NCBI GenBank assembly: GCA_016081115.2
Contig: CM071930.1
Location: 8,041,419-8,105,418, forward strand
DNA length: 64,000 bases
From: Rehmannia glutinosa
Lineage: Eukaryota > Streptophyta > Magnoliopsida > Lamiales > Orobanchaceae
Direction: 5' to 3'
Made by a program: the position numbers and the translations under genes. Of the stretch, positions 1 to 11,757 are shown one piece after another. Every line of letters begins with the position of its first letter. Position 1 is the stretch's first letter. The notes below the pieces were generated by a model that made no database searches, was not told the origin of the DNA, and saw nothing but the letters and a program-made list of their open reading frames with translations.

Positions 1-1353
1 CTATAGCTCATCATGTGAGTGTGGGCATTTGGCCTTGAATGGATAGAATTTTTTTTATTTTTTTAATAATAGCATATGGTTATGGTCATTGGTCAGCTTA
101 ATTGAGTGCGGTCTATGGATTCACTCGTCCTATACTGGCTCTGCCAGTGCTCATACATACTATATATAGATAGTTTTCAAGGACACCTAATTTAGTTTGG
201 GTCCTTTGTGATAGAGATAGAGACTAAAACAACCCCTAAAACAGTACTAAAACCTGCAAATTAAATTGTTCTAGCAGCAAAACACAAAGAAAAATCAAAT
301 CCAGAATGAAATTAATGACTAATTTCAAAATTTACAGAATAAAGAAACATAGTAGCAAAATACCCATCGCAATGGAAAGCTCGTCAACTACGTTAGAAAT
401 TCTCTAAAATCCTGCACATAACCAACAATAGAATATATATAATCAACAATTAATGATAAAGAGACATAGTAACAAACATTGTCAACCCTTAAGAAAGCAT
501 ATTCTCAGTTAAATAAATAACAGCAGCAGTAAAGGTTGACAATGCAGATATACTGATAAATGCGTATCAATATGAAATGCAGTGGAAATTTTCAACTTTT
601 GACAGTGGCTCCTCGTTGAAAGACATTACAACCCTCAGACATGAAATTATTGAGCATAAACATATACAACTAATTGTATTTTAACTCAATATCAGACTGC
701 ATTTTAGGCTAAAGAATACTAGACAACAAAACATGAGTAAACAATTGTCAGCAAGATGTAATCTAAAACTCCATGCACATAGATATGGATAAAGCTATTT
801 GCCCACTCCAAACACGCTACATTGATAAATTTGACATAATCAACAAGATAAATAAACAAATTTATCTTGAAGAATACAGAGAAACATTCAGGTACCTATT
901 GAAGAATACAAGTATGGTACAACTAGTTAGACAAGATAATCTCCAATATCCAATTTTAACTCAAGCATTTCCTGTATGTACCTATTGAAGAATACAAGTA
1001 TCAGGATTCTGGCCGCATGTTAACATTATTATGAGCACTGAGCAATTACAAATTTACACCACTGCAATGGTCTGTAAACAACTAACCTCGCCAAAACCAA
1101 AGACAAATAAATAAATAAATTAAATAAACAAATTATAATATGCATATCCACAATAGAACTGGGAAGCCTGCTGGCATGGAAAGGGAACAGAATTCATAAG
1201 ACAAATCTGAAAAGGAAAGACGAAAGCTATAATGCACCATACTTCAATTACAGAAATAAAAAGGTATTTCGCTTGGTGTAGTTCAAAGCAAACTCATGTC
1301 ACTTTGAGTAGAAAAAACAAAAAAAAAAAATGTATGTAATCTCATTTCCAAAC
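1..1353 (-). other. Unassigned AT-rich DNA, possible intron of a minus-strand gene
   Basis: No coding exon could be recognised on either strand. If the candidate first exon at 1354-1398 is real, this stretch is its first intron and the gene continues beyond the left edge. It holds a perfect 24 bp direct repeat (892-915 and 978-1001, about 86 bp apart) and an A-rich run near 1318-1330. No function can be assigned. Confidence 0.3.
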
Positions 1354-1398
1354 CTTGGAAGAGAGCTTTCGAGTGAGAACACGGACTCCAGAAACCAT
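1354..1398 (-). CDS. Candidate first coding exon of a minus-strand gene (partial, unidentified)
   Basis: On the minus strand an ATG at 1398 opens 15 codons reading MVSGVRVLTRKLSSK, then a GT donor (GTTTGG) at 1353-1352. The peptide is basic and Ser/Leu/Arg-rich with no acidic residues, like the start of an organelle-targeting presequence. That is inference only. In the same frame, joining across the hAT element next door, a TAG stop lies just upstream, so this ATG would be the true start. The GC-rich flank at 2185-2315 would be its leader. No downstream exon was found in the window, the exon is very short, and the protein was not identified. Confidence 0.3.
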
Positions 1399-1408
1399 GG
1401 CTGCCTAC

Positions 1409-2176
1409 CAGGCACGAAGCTATATAGGGGCCAAGGGGAGCACTGGGCCCCCCTCAAATTTTGAAAAAAAAAGTATGAGTATTTTGGTCATTTCACTTTT
1501 TAATTTTAAAATAAATAAAAAATAGAAAAATGGGGGGAAAAAGTCTTCAATTATCTTGCACTCTTCTTTCATTTTTCATTTGTGAATCTTGAAAAATATG
1601 AGTCTTGTCATTTTTTCATTTTCTTAAAATTTGAACTTAAGCTACGCCATAAATTTTAACTTGAATTTTTGCTTTATTCTCTTGTGTCTCTATTTGTCCA
1701 TTTTGATATATTGATATAATTGTTTTGTTATTTATTTTTGAATATTTAAGATGTGATTGAATTAATATATTGACTCAATCAAAATTTCTGCTTATTTCAA
1801 ATTTGATATATTGTTCTTCATTTTTATCTGTGGTAATGGACAAATTGTCCACTTATGTTTTGTAAAAATGAAAAATAGTCATATTTTTTTAATACATGTT
1901 TTTTAGTCATTTTGACACAGTTTTACTCTTCTTGTATTCTCTAATGAGGTACTTGAATATATTTCAAAAAATTGATCCCGTACATTTTTCGGTACTGAGT
2001 CACGGACTGGTCCCTAGAAATGAAAAAAGACAACTTGGATATTTGAACTAAACAATGGCTAAAAAGACATGGTCAAAACTATTTTTATTATGGAGAAGTG
2101 GCAAAAAGTCCGACAAACTCTTTTTATACTAATATTAGTTGGGCCCCCCTACCCGAACTTCCTGGCATCGTCACTG
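1409..2176. mobile_element. Non-autonomous hAT element with perfect 8 bp TSD
   Basis: The element is flanked by identical 8 bp repeats CTGCCTAC (1401-1408 and 2177-2184). Its left end starts CAGGCACGAAGC and its right end finishes TTCCTGGCATCGTCACTG, so the terminal inverted repeats begin CAG and share the CAGnnACGnnGCC pattern of one plant hAT group. Just inside each end is a GGGCCCCCCT motif (near 1446 and 2141). The core is AT-rich and no transposase is visible. Insertion was two bases upstream of the candidate minus-strand ATG at 1398-1396. Confidence 0.75.
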
Positions 2177-2184
2177 CTGCCTAC

Positions 2185-2321
2185 CAACTTTTGACAGTAG
2201 TGACCGCCGCGTGGTGCTCGGTGGATGGCGAACAAGGAGATAGAGAGACTGACGGCCGGTGGCGCATAGGTGAGGAAAACCAGTGAAAAAAATTAGGGCG
2301 GGGGCGCGAGGGAAAAAAATG
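2185..2321 (-). other. GC-rich flank, possible leader or promoter of the minus-strand gene
   Basis: This CG-rich stretch contrasts with its AT-rich surroundings and directly continues the host sequence interrupted by the hAT element. On the minus strand it would be the 5' leader of the candidate gene starting at 1398. No TATA box was identified with confidence. Confidence 0.25.
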
Positions 2322-2419
2322 GATTTGTCAATATTAGGTATTGTTAGCGTCAATATCATTGTCGCATTTTCCCTATCTTTGGCGACAACACCTTTTAACG
2401 ATTTGTCAATATTAGGTAT
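2322..2419. repeat. CACTA-like debris with a direct repeat reaching the LTR of element A
   Basis: A 24 bp sequence at 2322-2345 recurs perfectly at 2400-2423, and the second copy runs four bases into the left LTR of element A. Between them is a GGCGACAACACC motif that resembles TGTTGTCGC-type sequence on the far side of the nest (24759-24890). The two flanks may therefore derive from one CACTA-type element split by the retrotransposon stack. Confidence 0.35.
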
Positions 2420-3917
2420 TGTTTGCATGTTTTTGTGTGTGTTTTGTGGATGATTTACATATATTTTTGGCTTGTTTTATTTGTATTTGCATGTTTTAGT
2501 CTTATGTTATGTTATTTTATTGATATTTTAGGTTTTGGTTGAAACAACAAGTTTTGGAGCAAAAAACGTGAAAAAGTCATTTCGCGTAACTGTGACAGTC
2601 ATTGTATTTTGGATGTAACGTTCGCATCCGAAGCCCAATAAACATGATTCATGCACCATTAGAAAGAATATTTAAAGTTCTACAATGTTTATATGCTACT
2701 AAATGCAAATGAAGACGTTTCGATGGGTTAAAATCATGTACAAATCAAAATAATATGTCAAAATCTTGGAAATGACACGACTTGGTGTTTTGGCCATAAC
2801 TCTCTCTAGAAAATTGATATTGAGGTGATTCAAGCGGCTATGGAAATCAAAGAGATCGATCTACAATTCATAACATAACATCAAGATGGAATTATGATGT
2901 TTAGAGATCGCGCGGTCGCGCGCTGCGGCCAATAGCAGGTCGTGACTGAGAGAGCATGCACGGTTTGAAGCGCGGTCGCGCGCCGTGACTTTCTGAACAC
3001 GAAAGTTTTGATTTTGTTTTGCGTTTTTTTGCTCTTCCACCTTGTTTAGGACTCTAGGCTTATAAATAGGACTTGGAGAGCCTTTATTTTCGACACACTC
3101 TCATTCATAGCACTTCTAGACTTTAGTTTTTGGTATTTTTCTCTTCCATTCAACATTGGGATTGATTGGGTTCTTCCCCTTGAAGTTATTTTGCTTCTTA
3201 ATCAAAGAGTGAGATTTCTTCTCTCTTTCCTTCAATTGAGATTATGATTTCATCCCCAAGCATGCACTAATTTCCTTGTTCTAGGATTAAGATTATTGAT
3301 TCAAACAAATAAGCATGAGTATTGATTAATTGATTTGTTTTCCTGAATAAATTGCTTTATTTTTGATAATTGATTGTCTGATCAACTTTTGATTGTTTTG
3401 GGGGAATAATTAACATCAATCGAAAATATTATTCCTAGACTAAATTTATTTAGGGGGTTAGATAATGAATCAGAGATGTATTATCTAACCCTGGGTTTAA
3501 TGAAAATAGCAAATTATGTTGGGATAGCCCTAATCTGTGATTACGTGAGTTATCAGATCTAGGCCTAGTTTTTACATGATTGTTATATTTGTTGACCGCA
3601 TGATCAATTAATTGATATTCTGCTTGCAAGTTTGATGAGATGATTCTGAAATCCTAGACTTTCATTCATATATTTTCTAAAAATTTATTTGTGTTCAATT
3701 TAATTATTGTCTTTTTACTTCTTCTACTTTAGTTTATTAAAATCACAAAATTGGTTAGAGTGTTTAGGTTTTATTTTCTGTCAATTGTGTTGCATAATAA
3801 TTATTTGTCGGCTAAGTCTTCCTTGAGAGACGACTTGTGGTCAACTTGCTACCCTACGATTGATATCGTTCTCTTGCGAGGATTGTTAGACTTTTATAGG
3901 TGTTTAACGGTCAAACA
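2420..3917 (+). repeat. Left (5') LTR of element A
   Basis: It begins TGTTTGCATG and ends GGTCAAACA just before the primer site, and is colinear with 22949-24455. A TATA box (TATAAATA, 3061-3068) is preceded at about 2904-2985 by a GC-rich island of overlapping GCGCGGTCGCGCG palindromes. The corresponding island in the right LTR (near 23423-23460) is shorter and more eroded. Confidence 0.8.
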
Positions 3918-3924
3918 AAAATTT

Positions 3925-3942
3925 TGGCGCCGTTGACGGAGA
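3925..3942 (+). other. Primer binding site of element A (tRNA-Asp type)
   Basis: TGGCGCCGTTGACGGAGA matches the complement of the 3' end of plant tRNA-Asp (TGGCGCCGTTGCCGGGGA, seen intact in element C) with two mismatches. It lies 7 bp after the LTR. Confidence 0.75.
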
Positions 3943-4087
3943 AGGCTTTAGGCTTAATAATTATTGTGTTTATTTTTTTTTTGTGTGTTTCTAGATTAGG
4001 ATTCTTTTTGTTTGTTTATAGTTTAGGTTTCTTTCGTCAGTTGCGTTTGATCTATTTTTCTAGTGTTGTTTATACAAGCACCAGGAA

Positions 4088-6344
4088 TCGCAACTAATAA
4101 AGAGCAACCACCACGGCCCACATTAGAAGAGAGCTTGATTTCTTTTCTTCAAGTTAGTCAGCAAATACAAGAGTGGAATAACAGATGGTTTGTATCCTTG
4201 GAAGCCTCTTTTAAGTGAATTGAGACTCAAGTCGGTCAATTGGCTACGTAAGTTGGTGAGATAGCTCGATGATTGGTGTGAGTTTTGCATGTATTTTAGG
4301 GCATATTTATGGCTATAATTATTTATAAACATGCAATAACGCATATGAAATGGTATATATTCGCTCTTTGTGGAAAATCTGTTACGCTTTGCTTGTTTTG
4401 TAGGAATTTAATGATATTTGGAGTGATTTTGTGACAAATACGAGCATTGCCACCTAGAATCATCAAGAATCGAGTGATTACACCCAATTGGAAGCCAAAT
4501 ATATGGAGTCTAGAGTCATAGTGATGAGTCGTGTGTCAAAAGAAGCATGGATGATCAAACAACGAGGAGATTTATCTCAAGGAACGTCCAAACGCGTATG
4601 GAATTCCCAACACTGGCAGGGTTTAGTATTTTGGCCATAACTCTCTCTACAAAATTGATATTAAGCTGATTCAAGTGGCTGTGGAAAGCTAAGAGAGAGG
4701 GCTACAACTCTTATGAAGACCCCGCAAGCAAATTCGGACGTTTGGGTGGCGCACGGGAAACCCGTGCGTGGACGCACGACCCATGCACACCTGAAGGCAC
4801 CTGAAGGTTTTGAGCATGCCTACGGCTTCGAGCACGGGTAACCCATACGTGGATGCACGACCCGTGCGTGGGTTGCTGAAAATCGATTTTCCTACGGATT
4901 TGAGCACGGGTAGCCCGTGCGTGGGCGCACGACCCGTGCGTTTTTGCAGAAAACTCCAAAATCTGACAGCACATTGACCTAGGCTTCTAAGGGGTATAAA
5001 TACCACTTTTGGGGGCGCACACCAGGGGAGGAAAGGTCTGGAAAAGACCCAAGAACACAAGAAATAGCTCAACTTCATCAAGGAAGAATCAAGGGAAGAA
5101 TCGAGTCGAATTGGAGCTTAAGGATTGAAGATTAATCGAGAGATTATCCATTTCCCTAAGTTTTCTCATTCTTTGTGCTTTAATATTTCATTTTAGCTTA
5201 TCATGAATATGAACAATTTGTCTATGAGTTGTTTATTTGTAATGAGTAGCTAAACTTCTTGTGATTTTCGGGTTTTGGAAGTAGATTAATTGAACTCTTG
5301 TTGAATGTTTTAATCTTAGTTGAAGTTATTGTCTTGAAGCCTATTTGAGTACTTTGTTCTTATTCTTGTTTTATCACTTGGCCAATGATTTAACTTGTTT
5401 GATATATTGATTCATAATTCGAGAGATGAGTTTCAATATTAGATCTTGAGTACTTGACATGAATGTTTGCATAATCGAGAGGTTTGTGAATATTTGTGAG
5501 GACAATTGATCTTTTGTGCTTTTGGGAGTTGTGTATCTTATGTTGAGTAGAGATGCTAGCATAGATATTTCAATCTACACTTTATATACATCTCGATAGG
5601 GGGGATAAAATACCGTTGTGATCGTCTAATAGGAATATTGATAATAACTATGGCTTTGATTAAATCGGACAATAAGAGGAATATTAATTGAAACCATAAC
5701 CCGGGAATCCATTTCATTCTCTTGATAATTCCATTATTTTTAGTATCTTGTATTCTTGTGGTTATTTCTTGCCTTTACTTCCACAACAATCATCCAATTT
5801 TGATCGTTTAAATAAAAATAAGGCTATTTTAGTTCAATACTTAGCACACTAATTTATTAGTCTCCGTGGATACGACCTTGCTTACCCTATTCTATAAACT
5901 ACACCGTACACTAGCGGTGAAGCTAAAAATAAGGCGAACACTCGACATCTTGTCAAAAAAGACACGTTACCTAGTCAACCAACGCGAGCTCAAGCCATTA
6001 CTAATCTTGAAATTGATGATAATTATGATAATAAAATTGAGTTTCCATATTCTACTGTCTCGTCTAACCCCGCAGGTGTTGCTAAAGCGAAAAAAGAAGA
6101 AGATGCAAGCGCAGCAAGAACGGATAAAGAGATAAATAAGGGATCGTCCTTACACAAAATTGATAATCCCTACAAGCATTCTACTCTATCCCCAATTCCA
6201 CTCCCAAAGCAACAAGATCCAGGTAGTTTCATCATTAACATTGCTTTTGGGAATGGCAAGAAAGTCGAAGGTATGCTTGATCTCGGAGCTGGAGTTAACC
6301 TTATGCCTTACTCTATATTTAAGCAATTAAATTTAGGAAAATTG
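4088..6344 (+). pseudogene. Element A gag C-terminal remnant and start of protease, interrupted by a solo LTR
   Basis: Coding sequence runs from about 4088 to 4264, is cut by solo LTR D (4270-5940), and resumes at 5946. Joining across D restores a continuous Gag-like segment with a VGQLA-type motif and a Lys/Glu-rich linker, but with stops. The segment at about 6220-6344 encodes the aspartic protease start, with the active-site-like stretch MLDLGAGVNLMPYS. The frame continues after element B at 21419. The capsid-like core of Athila/Tat Gag is absent. Confidence 0.65.
4270..5940 (+). mobile_element. Element D: solo LTR (Gypsy, Athila/Tat-like) inside element A
   Basis: A single 1671 bp LTR starts TGATTGGTGTGAG and ends AAGGCGAACA, bounded by the 5 bp TSD CTCGA (4265-4269 and 5941-5945). 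The last ~80 bp, with GTGGATACGACC and CTTGCTTACCC, are typical of Athila/Tat LTR ends. There is no internal region, so it is what remains after LTR-LTR recombination. A TATA box lies at 4995-5002. Upstream at 4739-4943 is an island of CACGGG, CCCGTGCG and CGCACGACCCGTGCG palindromes. Confidence 0.8.
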
Positions 6345-7823
6345 TGTAAGTCCAAGCAGCTACGATAATCTAGAGGGGGTGAATAGATTATCTCCATCTT
6401 TTCGATTTCGCCCTCTTTTTCGAACAAAACAAGCCAAGACAATAATAAAGGTGCGGAATGTAAACAACACACGTCGATTTATAGAGGTTCAACCCACCTA
6501 GGGCCTAATCCTCTACCACTCCAGTATATCCGGGATGGATTTCAAAAAGAAAAAAGATTTTATTAATTTACCAAAAATTAATACAACACCAACTTACAAC
6601 ACCTTGAAGAGTACCACACTCTTCTTCAACATCACCTTTGAGATTGCCACAATCTCACTTGAAGATCACCACAATCTCCAACGGCACCTTGTAAAGATTA
6701 CCACAATCTTCAACCTTGAAGAATACCAAATTCTTCAACACCTCAATGAGAAGATCACCACAATCTTCTTGCACCTATCACCTAGATCATCCAAGTGTGT
6801 TCTTACCACAAGAACACTCACAAGGATATCTTGTGTTGAATGATAACCCAAAATCAAGATTACAACTCGATAATAAATATTACAATTGAGTGCAAGTGTA
6901 ATCAAGAATAGCCTAGACCTCAAGGATGTGAAAGTGATAAGCTAGGCAAATTACAACAAGAATAATAACAATGAAAAACAAATATTTGCTTGAAGCGTAT
7001 CTTGTTGTGTTGTTTCTCAATGGTTGTCTTGGTTGCTCCAAAACTTCCTCTATTTATAGGAGATGGTTGATCAAGCATAGACTCCTCTTGGGGATTGAAA
7101 ATCTACAGAAAAATACAATTAAAATCAAGAATATAGTTGTCGAGAAATCAATCCCATTTTTTAAGGAAAGTATGTCTGCTGTCAAACGGTCGAAATTTTT
7201 TGTCAAAAGATAGAGCGCCGTCATCGCGAGTAAATAGACGCGTTTGAAGAACATACAGAAAATAACACAGGCGACCGATCGGGGAGGGATCATGCGACGG
7301 TCGACCTTGACCCTGACCGGTCCCCCTCATTGATTTTACGAAGATACAAGTTCTGTTTCAATTTTGAACTTTCAGGTACCGGTCGACAAGGGTGCGACCG
7401 GTCGACGCCCTGGTCGACCGGTCGACCTGTCTATTTTCAGGTTCGTCTCATTTTTTGTTTCAAACTTCATCTTCAGGTACGGGTTGCCCTATACGGCGAC
7501 CGGTTGACCTCGAGATAGAAATGTTGTCCATTTTTTGTCGAAAATAAAACTCAAGAAATACTCCGAAAAAATAGTAAAAACATTTTAAACCAATCGGGAG
7601 TATTTAGACAACATTTAGGAACCTTGTTTTGAAGTGAAATCTTATAAACATAAAATCATTAAAAGTGTTGTCCGATTTTATCTGAAATAAAAACTTGAAG
7701 AAATACTCCGGTAAATAATGAAACCATTTGAAATCATTTAGGAGTATTTGGACAACAGTTAAAAACATTGTTTTGGTGTAAAAATAAAATCATCAAAATT
7801 AAGATAAAAACATGTATCAAACA
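6345..7823 (-). repeat. Left copy (functional 3') LTR of element B
   Basis: It begins TGTAAGTCC and ends GTATCAAACA on the plus strand, and is colinear with 12284-12629 plus 20284-21413. On the minus strand a TATAAATA box lies at 7058-7051. Upstream of it (plus 7260-7510) is an island of ACCGGTCGAC palindromes. Downstream (plus 6606-6768) is an array of short hairpins with a conserved loop. It keeps the uninterrupted version of the site where element C entered the other LTR. Confidence 0.85.
6606..6768 (-). repeat. Hairpin array in the LTR of element B
   Basis: Six successive short inverted repeats share the plan stem, ACCAC-type loop, stem. Examples are GAAGAGTACCACACTCTTC (6606-6624), GAGATTGCCACAATCTC (6640-6656), a weaker unit at 6661-6679, AAGATTACCACAATCTT (6694-6710), GAAGAATACCAAATTCTTC (6718-6736) and one near 6750-6768. 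On the transcribed minus strand the loops read GTGGT. The array lies downstream of the TATA box, so it would be in the RNA leader or U5. Confidence 0.7.
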
Positions 7824-7842
7824 ATCTCCTCCTTTTTGATGA
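7824..7842 (-). other. Polypurine tract of element B
   Basis: On the minus strand the sequence directly before the 3' LTR reads CAAAAAGGAGGAGAT, a purine run suited to plus-strand DNA priming. Its position agrees with the orientation inferred from the primer site at the other end. Confidence 0.65.
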
Positions 7843-9689
7843 TTACAAACCAAAACAATTTTTTAGAAAAATTGGGAGGACAATTTTAAAAACGATTTTC
7901 CGGTAAAAACATCTAACCGTTTGGAAGCAACCAAAATTTTCTAATACATAAGCAACCAATTAAGGGAGTAAGTATATTCAATAATAAGCACAAGCTCACC
8001 TTATCAACAATCACATCATGAATAATGTAAACGCAATTAACCATAAACTAAAAAGCTTAGCTTTTATAAGTTGTTTAAGAGCTTATAAGCTCCCCCTGTC
8101 AACAAAACATCATTAGACAAGTATATAAGTCCATCAAACAACAATTGGACTAAAAATAATCCACAACTTATAGCTTTAAGAAGCCATAGCTTATAGCTTC
8201 TTTCTCGAGCTTATTTTAGCTTCTTTGAGCTACTGAGCCATTTTCCTGTTTCTCCCACTTTGGAATCATCAAAAAGAATGTTAGCACGATAAAAACATCA
8301 TATAATCATATCAAAGTGCGTAACTAAACCGATGTATCGAGCTATTTGAACATTGAAGCTTATAGACCAATTAGGAGGAAAGAGTCGATCATACGACTTA
8401 TAGAAGCTTATGAAAACCCATTTGATTTGCAAAACATGATCTCTATAAATATACAAGGCTTTTGAAATCGAGAGAATCATGTAGGTGATGAATTTTTCAT
8501 TGAGACATTTTATCGAACACTTGGCGGACGTCAAAAATTGAAGAAGATATACATAGCCCTTGTAAATGTAATCAAGCCAAGTTTTTCATCACCAAAAGCA
8601 ATTTTACAAATATCATCCATCAAAAATCAATAAGCTCATCACAAATATATACACATTTCATCAAGAAAATACATATAGGCCAAGTTCTCAAGGGTTCAAC
8701 CCAATTGAGATAAGGAAGTAGAATTCTTATCATTTAATCGGTAAAGACGAGCAATGATGATGATAATTGAGCCTAAATACATCCAAGATATGAAATGTAT
8801 GCAATAAAACACATTTGAAGTTAAATGTGTGTGCAAATGACAAAGGGGTCGAAATAAAGTGGAAAAACCTTAAACTGCCAAAATACAAGAACAGAGACGG
8901 TTTTAACCAAATTTAAGCTGTGGGCGACCGGTCGAGCTAGTGGGCGACCGGTCGGCCCCTACCCTGGCAGCCCACTGGTTCTGTTATGTTTTGAAATTCC
9001 GAATTTGATCCAAAAATCTGATTTTTCGCCCGCCCCTAAATTTTGAAAATGTGCAAAATGCTAACGTAGACCTCATTCAATATACATTATGTCATAATCA
9101 AGTTCGAAATGAGGTAAAATACTCGGCGGTGGGCGATTAAAAAGTCCGCGAGTTATCCTTGAGACGGAATTAAACACATCTCAAGTTTTTTGTTAAACAT
9201 GCAATCCCCAAAAAAAATATCGAATCTCAAGATGTTTAGTTTGATTATGACGAACCATATTTTGAAAAATAAAATTTACACCGGACTTGTTATCCCGAAA
9301 AATAGTAACGTTTTAAAACTTTGGATGAACAAGTCATAAGAAGAGGTGCTTTACAAATATTTGAAAATTTCTTTTAACGATACTTTAATGAGATTCATTG
9401 GGATTGTTTTAAGTCGAGCATATAGACATAAGGCATATAAAATGTCGAGTCTAAGGAGTAATAAACGAAGATGAACATACCTCGAATTTGTTTGTCAATC
9501 AACATGCCTACTTCAACCTTTTGTCAATTTTCGCATTTGTAGCCATATAGGTTGAAATAGTTCTTTCTTCTTCAATGCCTCGCTTCTTCTTTTGCGTGTG
9601 GAATATAATCACCTTCTTGGCATTGTTGTACTTGAATTCCAATAATCAAATTTGAGCTCCCCTCATCATAATCATCTTAGGTTTTCCTT
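7843..9689. other. Degenerate 3' internal region of element B, no gene seen
   Basis: No frame of useful length was seen. The stretch at about 8045-8240 contains repeated AGCTTATAAGCT-type palindromes. A GACCGGTCG motif occurs twice at about 8925-8955, echoing the palindromic island of the LTR. It is probably decayed pol and 3' untranslated sequence. Confidence 0.4.
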
Positions 9690-9693
9690 GCAT

Positions 9694-9987
9694 TTACTTA
9701 GAGAAATATCTTGCACAAATATTCATTAGTAGCACCAAAAATATTATCAAAATAAATTTGCACAAGTAAACAATCTTGCACTTTTTCAAAAACAAGGAGT
9801 GTAGTATCAACTTTAACTCTTGTAAAATCATTTTGCAAAAATAGCTAAGTATATCAAACCATATACAGGGTACTAGTATCAACCGTACAAGGCCTTTTAT
9901 AAAAATCATTTGGCCAAAAAAAAAATTTAAACTCCGATAGACTTTTATTTGAATAAAACCATTTAGAAAATTGGATTTAACATCCAT
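9694..9987 (-). pseudogene. Reverse transcriptase remnant of element B (Ty1/Copia)
   Basis: The minus-strand frame begins MDVKSNFLNGFIQIKVY, matching the conserved Copia RT motif MDVKxAFLNG. About 60 codons later a degenerate stretch has the spacing of the YVDD motif and following FGAT segment, and it ends near KYFSK/RYFSK. The catalytic YVDD is not preserved, and the intervening PPGF and turn motifs are lost. Only about 98 codons remain of a Pol protein normally over 1000 residues long. It is inactive. Confidence 0.6.
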
Positions 9988-9989
9988 TT

Positions 9990-10790
9990 GGTAAAGCTTG
10001 AAATTTTCTCAAAACAAGAATGGGCAAGTAAAGTACAAATAACTTCTAAATGTGCTATGAGTGCAAATGTTTCATCAAAATCAATATCTTATTCTTGTCA
10101 ATACTTTTGAACTACTAACCTTACCTTGTTCATCATCCTTGTTCCAAAATACCAAAAATTTCTGAAAAATCTCAACAAAGAATCTTGCACAAGAGCATAG
10201 TAATATCGAATGATAGAGACACTATAGCAAGTAACACATACTATGCTTAAGGAAAATCATCAAGAATATAATGCATAACTTAGTGAATCAATTGTTTTAT
10301 CAAAACAAAATATAATCCTTTACGAATCTTGGATAGAACAAGCTATGTCAAATCATGCCTTAAAACATCCTCTTAATGGCACTTGTATAAAATAAGCACA
10401 TAGGCATATGGCACAACATGTATCGAGTCTATGAGATGAATAACAATAATGAGCGTACCTCGATAGTTCATGTTTCTCTTGATATATTACGAGTAGATAA
10501 CCAATGAAAGAGATAAGTAAATCCTACATAATTATTAAACCAAATATTGCACAAACATAATAGTACATGTGTAGGCTAAGCAATAAGAGATATTACAACA
10601 AAAATGCTTATGCTATAGAAATCCATACGATATGATAACTTATTAGTCTAAGAAGGTCCACAAGAATTTAAAATCAACATGTAAGGTCTCATTTTTCAAG
10701 GATTTTAAAAACACAAAAATATATATAGAAGACCTTAAAAAAAATTTGAAAACTTATTTTTCAATTAAAGCACAAATAAAAACATGCATA
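9990..10790. other. Decayed pol region of element B
   Basis: AT-rich sequence without an open frame, lying between the RT remnant and the gag end. It is expected to hold integrase and protease remnants, but no motif could be recognised. Confidence 0.35.
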
Positions 10791-10827
10791 CTAAATTAAA
10801 ATGCATATATAAGTAGGAAGATACGGT

Positions 10828-11757
10828 TTACCAATTTTGCCATTTCCATGGGTTGTGTCGTTCCCATTGTTGATGATATCTTCCCTTTTGAAAATCTTCA
10901 TGTTGATGATGGTTTCTCCAATTGCTCCATTTCCAAGCATTGTGGCCTTCCCATTTTTGAAAGTGTCTTTCTCTTGAAAAATCATCTTGTTGATGATGTC
11001 TTTGCCATTTCCAAGGATTTTGTTCATCCCATTTTTGATTATTTCCTCTTCTTGGAAAATGACTTTGTTGAAAATGTTTTCTCCTTTGATCAAATGAAAT
11101 GGTCATTTGATGTTTTCTTGGCGGTATGAATTTTCTTCGATTTTTATTTCGCCGGGTACCTAATATAACATTGTTTTGTGGTACCCTCAAGTGCTTGGGT
11201 CCTTTGGGATTAGTCTTAAGACTTTTAGGTCTCCAAAGATAATTAGATCTATTTCTAGCCCGACAAGTATTTACCGTATGACCCTTTTTACCGCGATAAA
11301 AGCAAGTAATATTACTAACATGCATAGGAACTCGATTCTTTTTCATATGCTTGACAATATTAGGCTCATGATGAAGTTCACTATTCAAATTATCACAACC
11401 ATTATCATTCACAACATTGGGCAATTTATTGGTACTCAAGTTGGATTTTGATAAATCATTTTTCATGCAATTCATATTCTCAACAAGAGTACTATTTTGT
11501 TTTTCAAGGTTTCTAACCTTGTCAAGTGTGGTGGTGTGAGCACATGATAGTGATTCATAGGAAGTAAATAAACTATCCTTTTTATTTTTCAAAACATTGA
11601 ATTCTTTTTTCAAATTTTTGTACTTAACTAGTAAATTTTGGAATTCATTTTGAAGATCATCAAAATCATTTTGCAAATCACTATAATCATTGTGAATTAC
11701 AATATCATAGGAAGTATAGGGTTTAAGACATACCTCGTTTTCTTCTTCGATGCCCAT
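10828..11757 (-). pseudogene. Gag C-terminal half of element B with degenerate zinc knuckle and W-rich repeats
   Basis: A 309-codon minus-strand frame. Residues ~20-100 are Asn/Leu/Lys-rich with coiled-coil spacing. Around residue 150 is a zinc knuckle, CFYRGKKGHTVNTC, in which the second Cys of CX2CX4HX4C is Arg. A WRPKSL...NPKGPK stretch typical of SIRE-type Gag follows. The last ~80 residues are tandem repeats of about 21-22 residues, each containing QKW/QQW followed by NPWKWQ or NAWKWS. Gag packages element RNA in cytoplasmic particles; the altered knuckle and lost upstream continuity suggest it is dead. The N-terminal half lies at 11899-12240. Confidence 0.65.

Noticed and set aside
6606..6768. 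CRISPR-like array of short palindromic repeats
   Set aside because: The host is a plant, the spacers are not unique, and the array is within an LTR.
6535..6843. Plus-strand frame through the hairpin array
   Set aside because: It lies antisense within the LTR of element B and has no domain; the DNA signal is the hairpin array.
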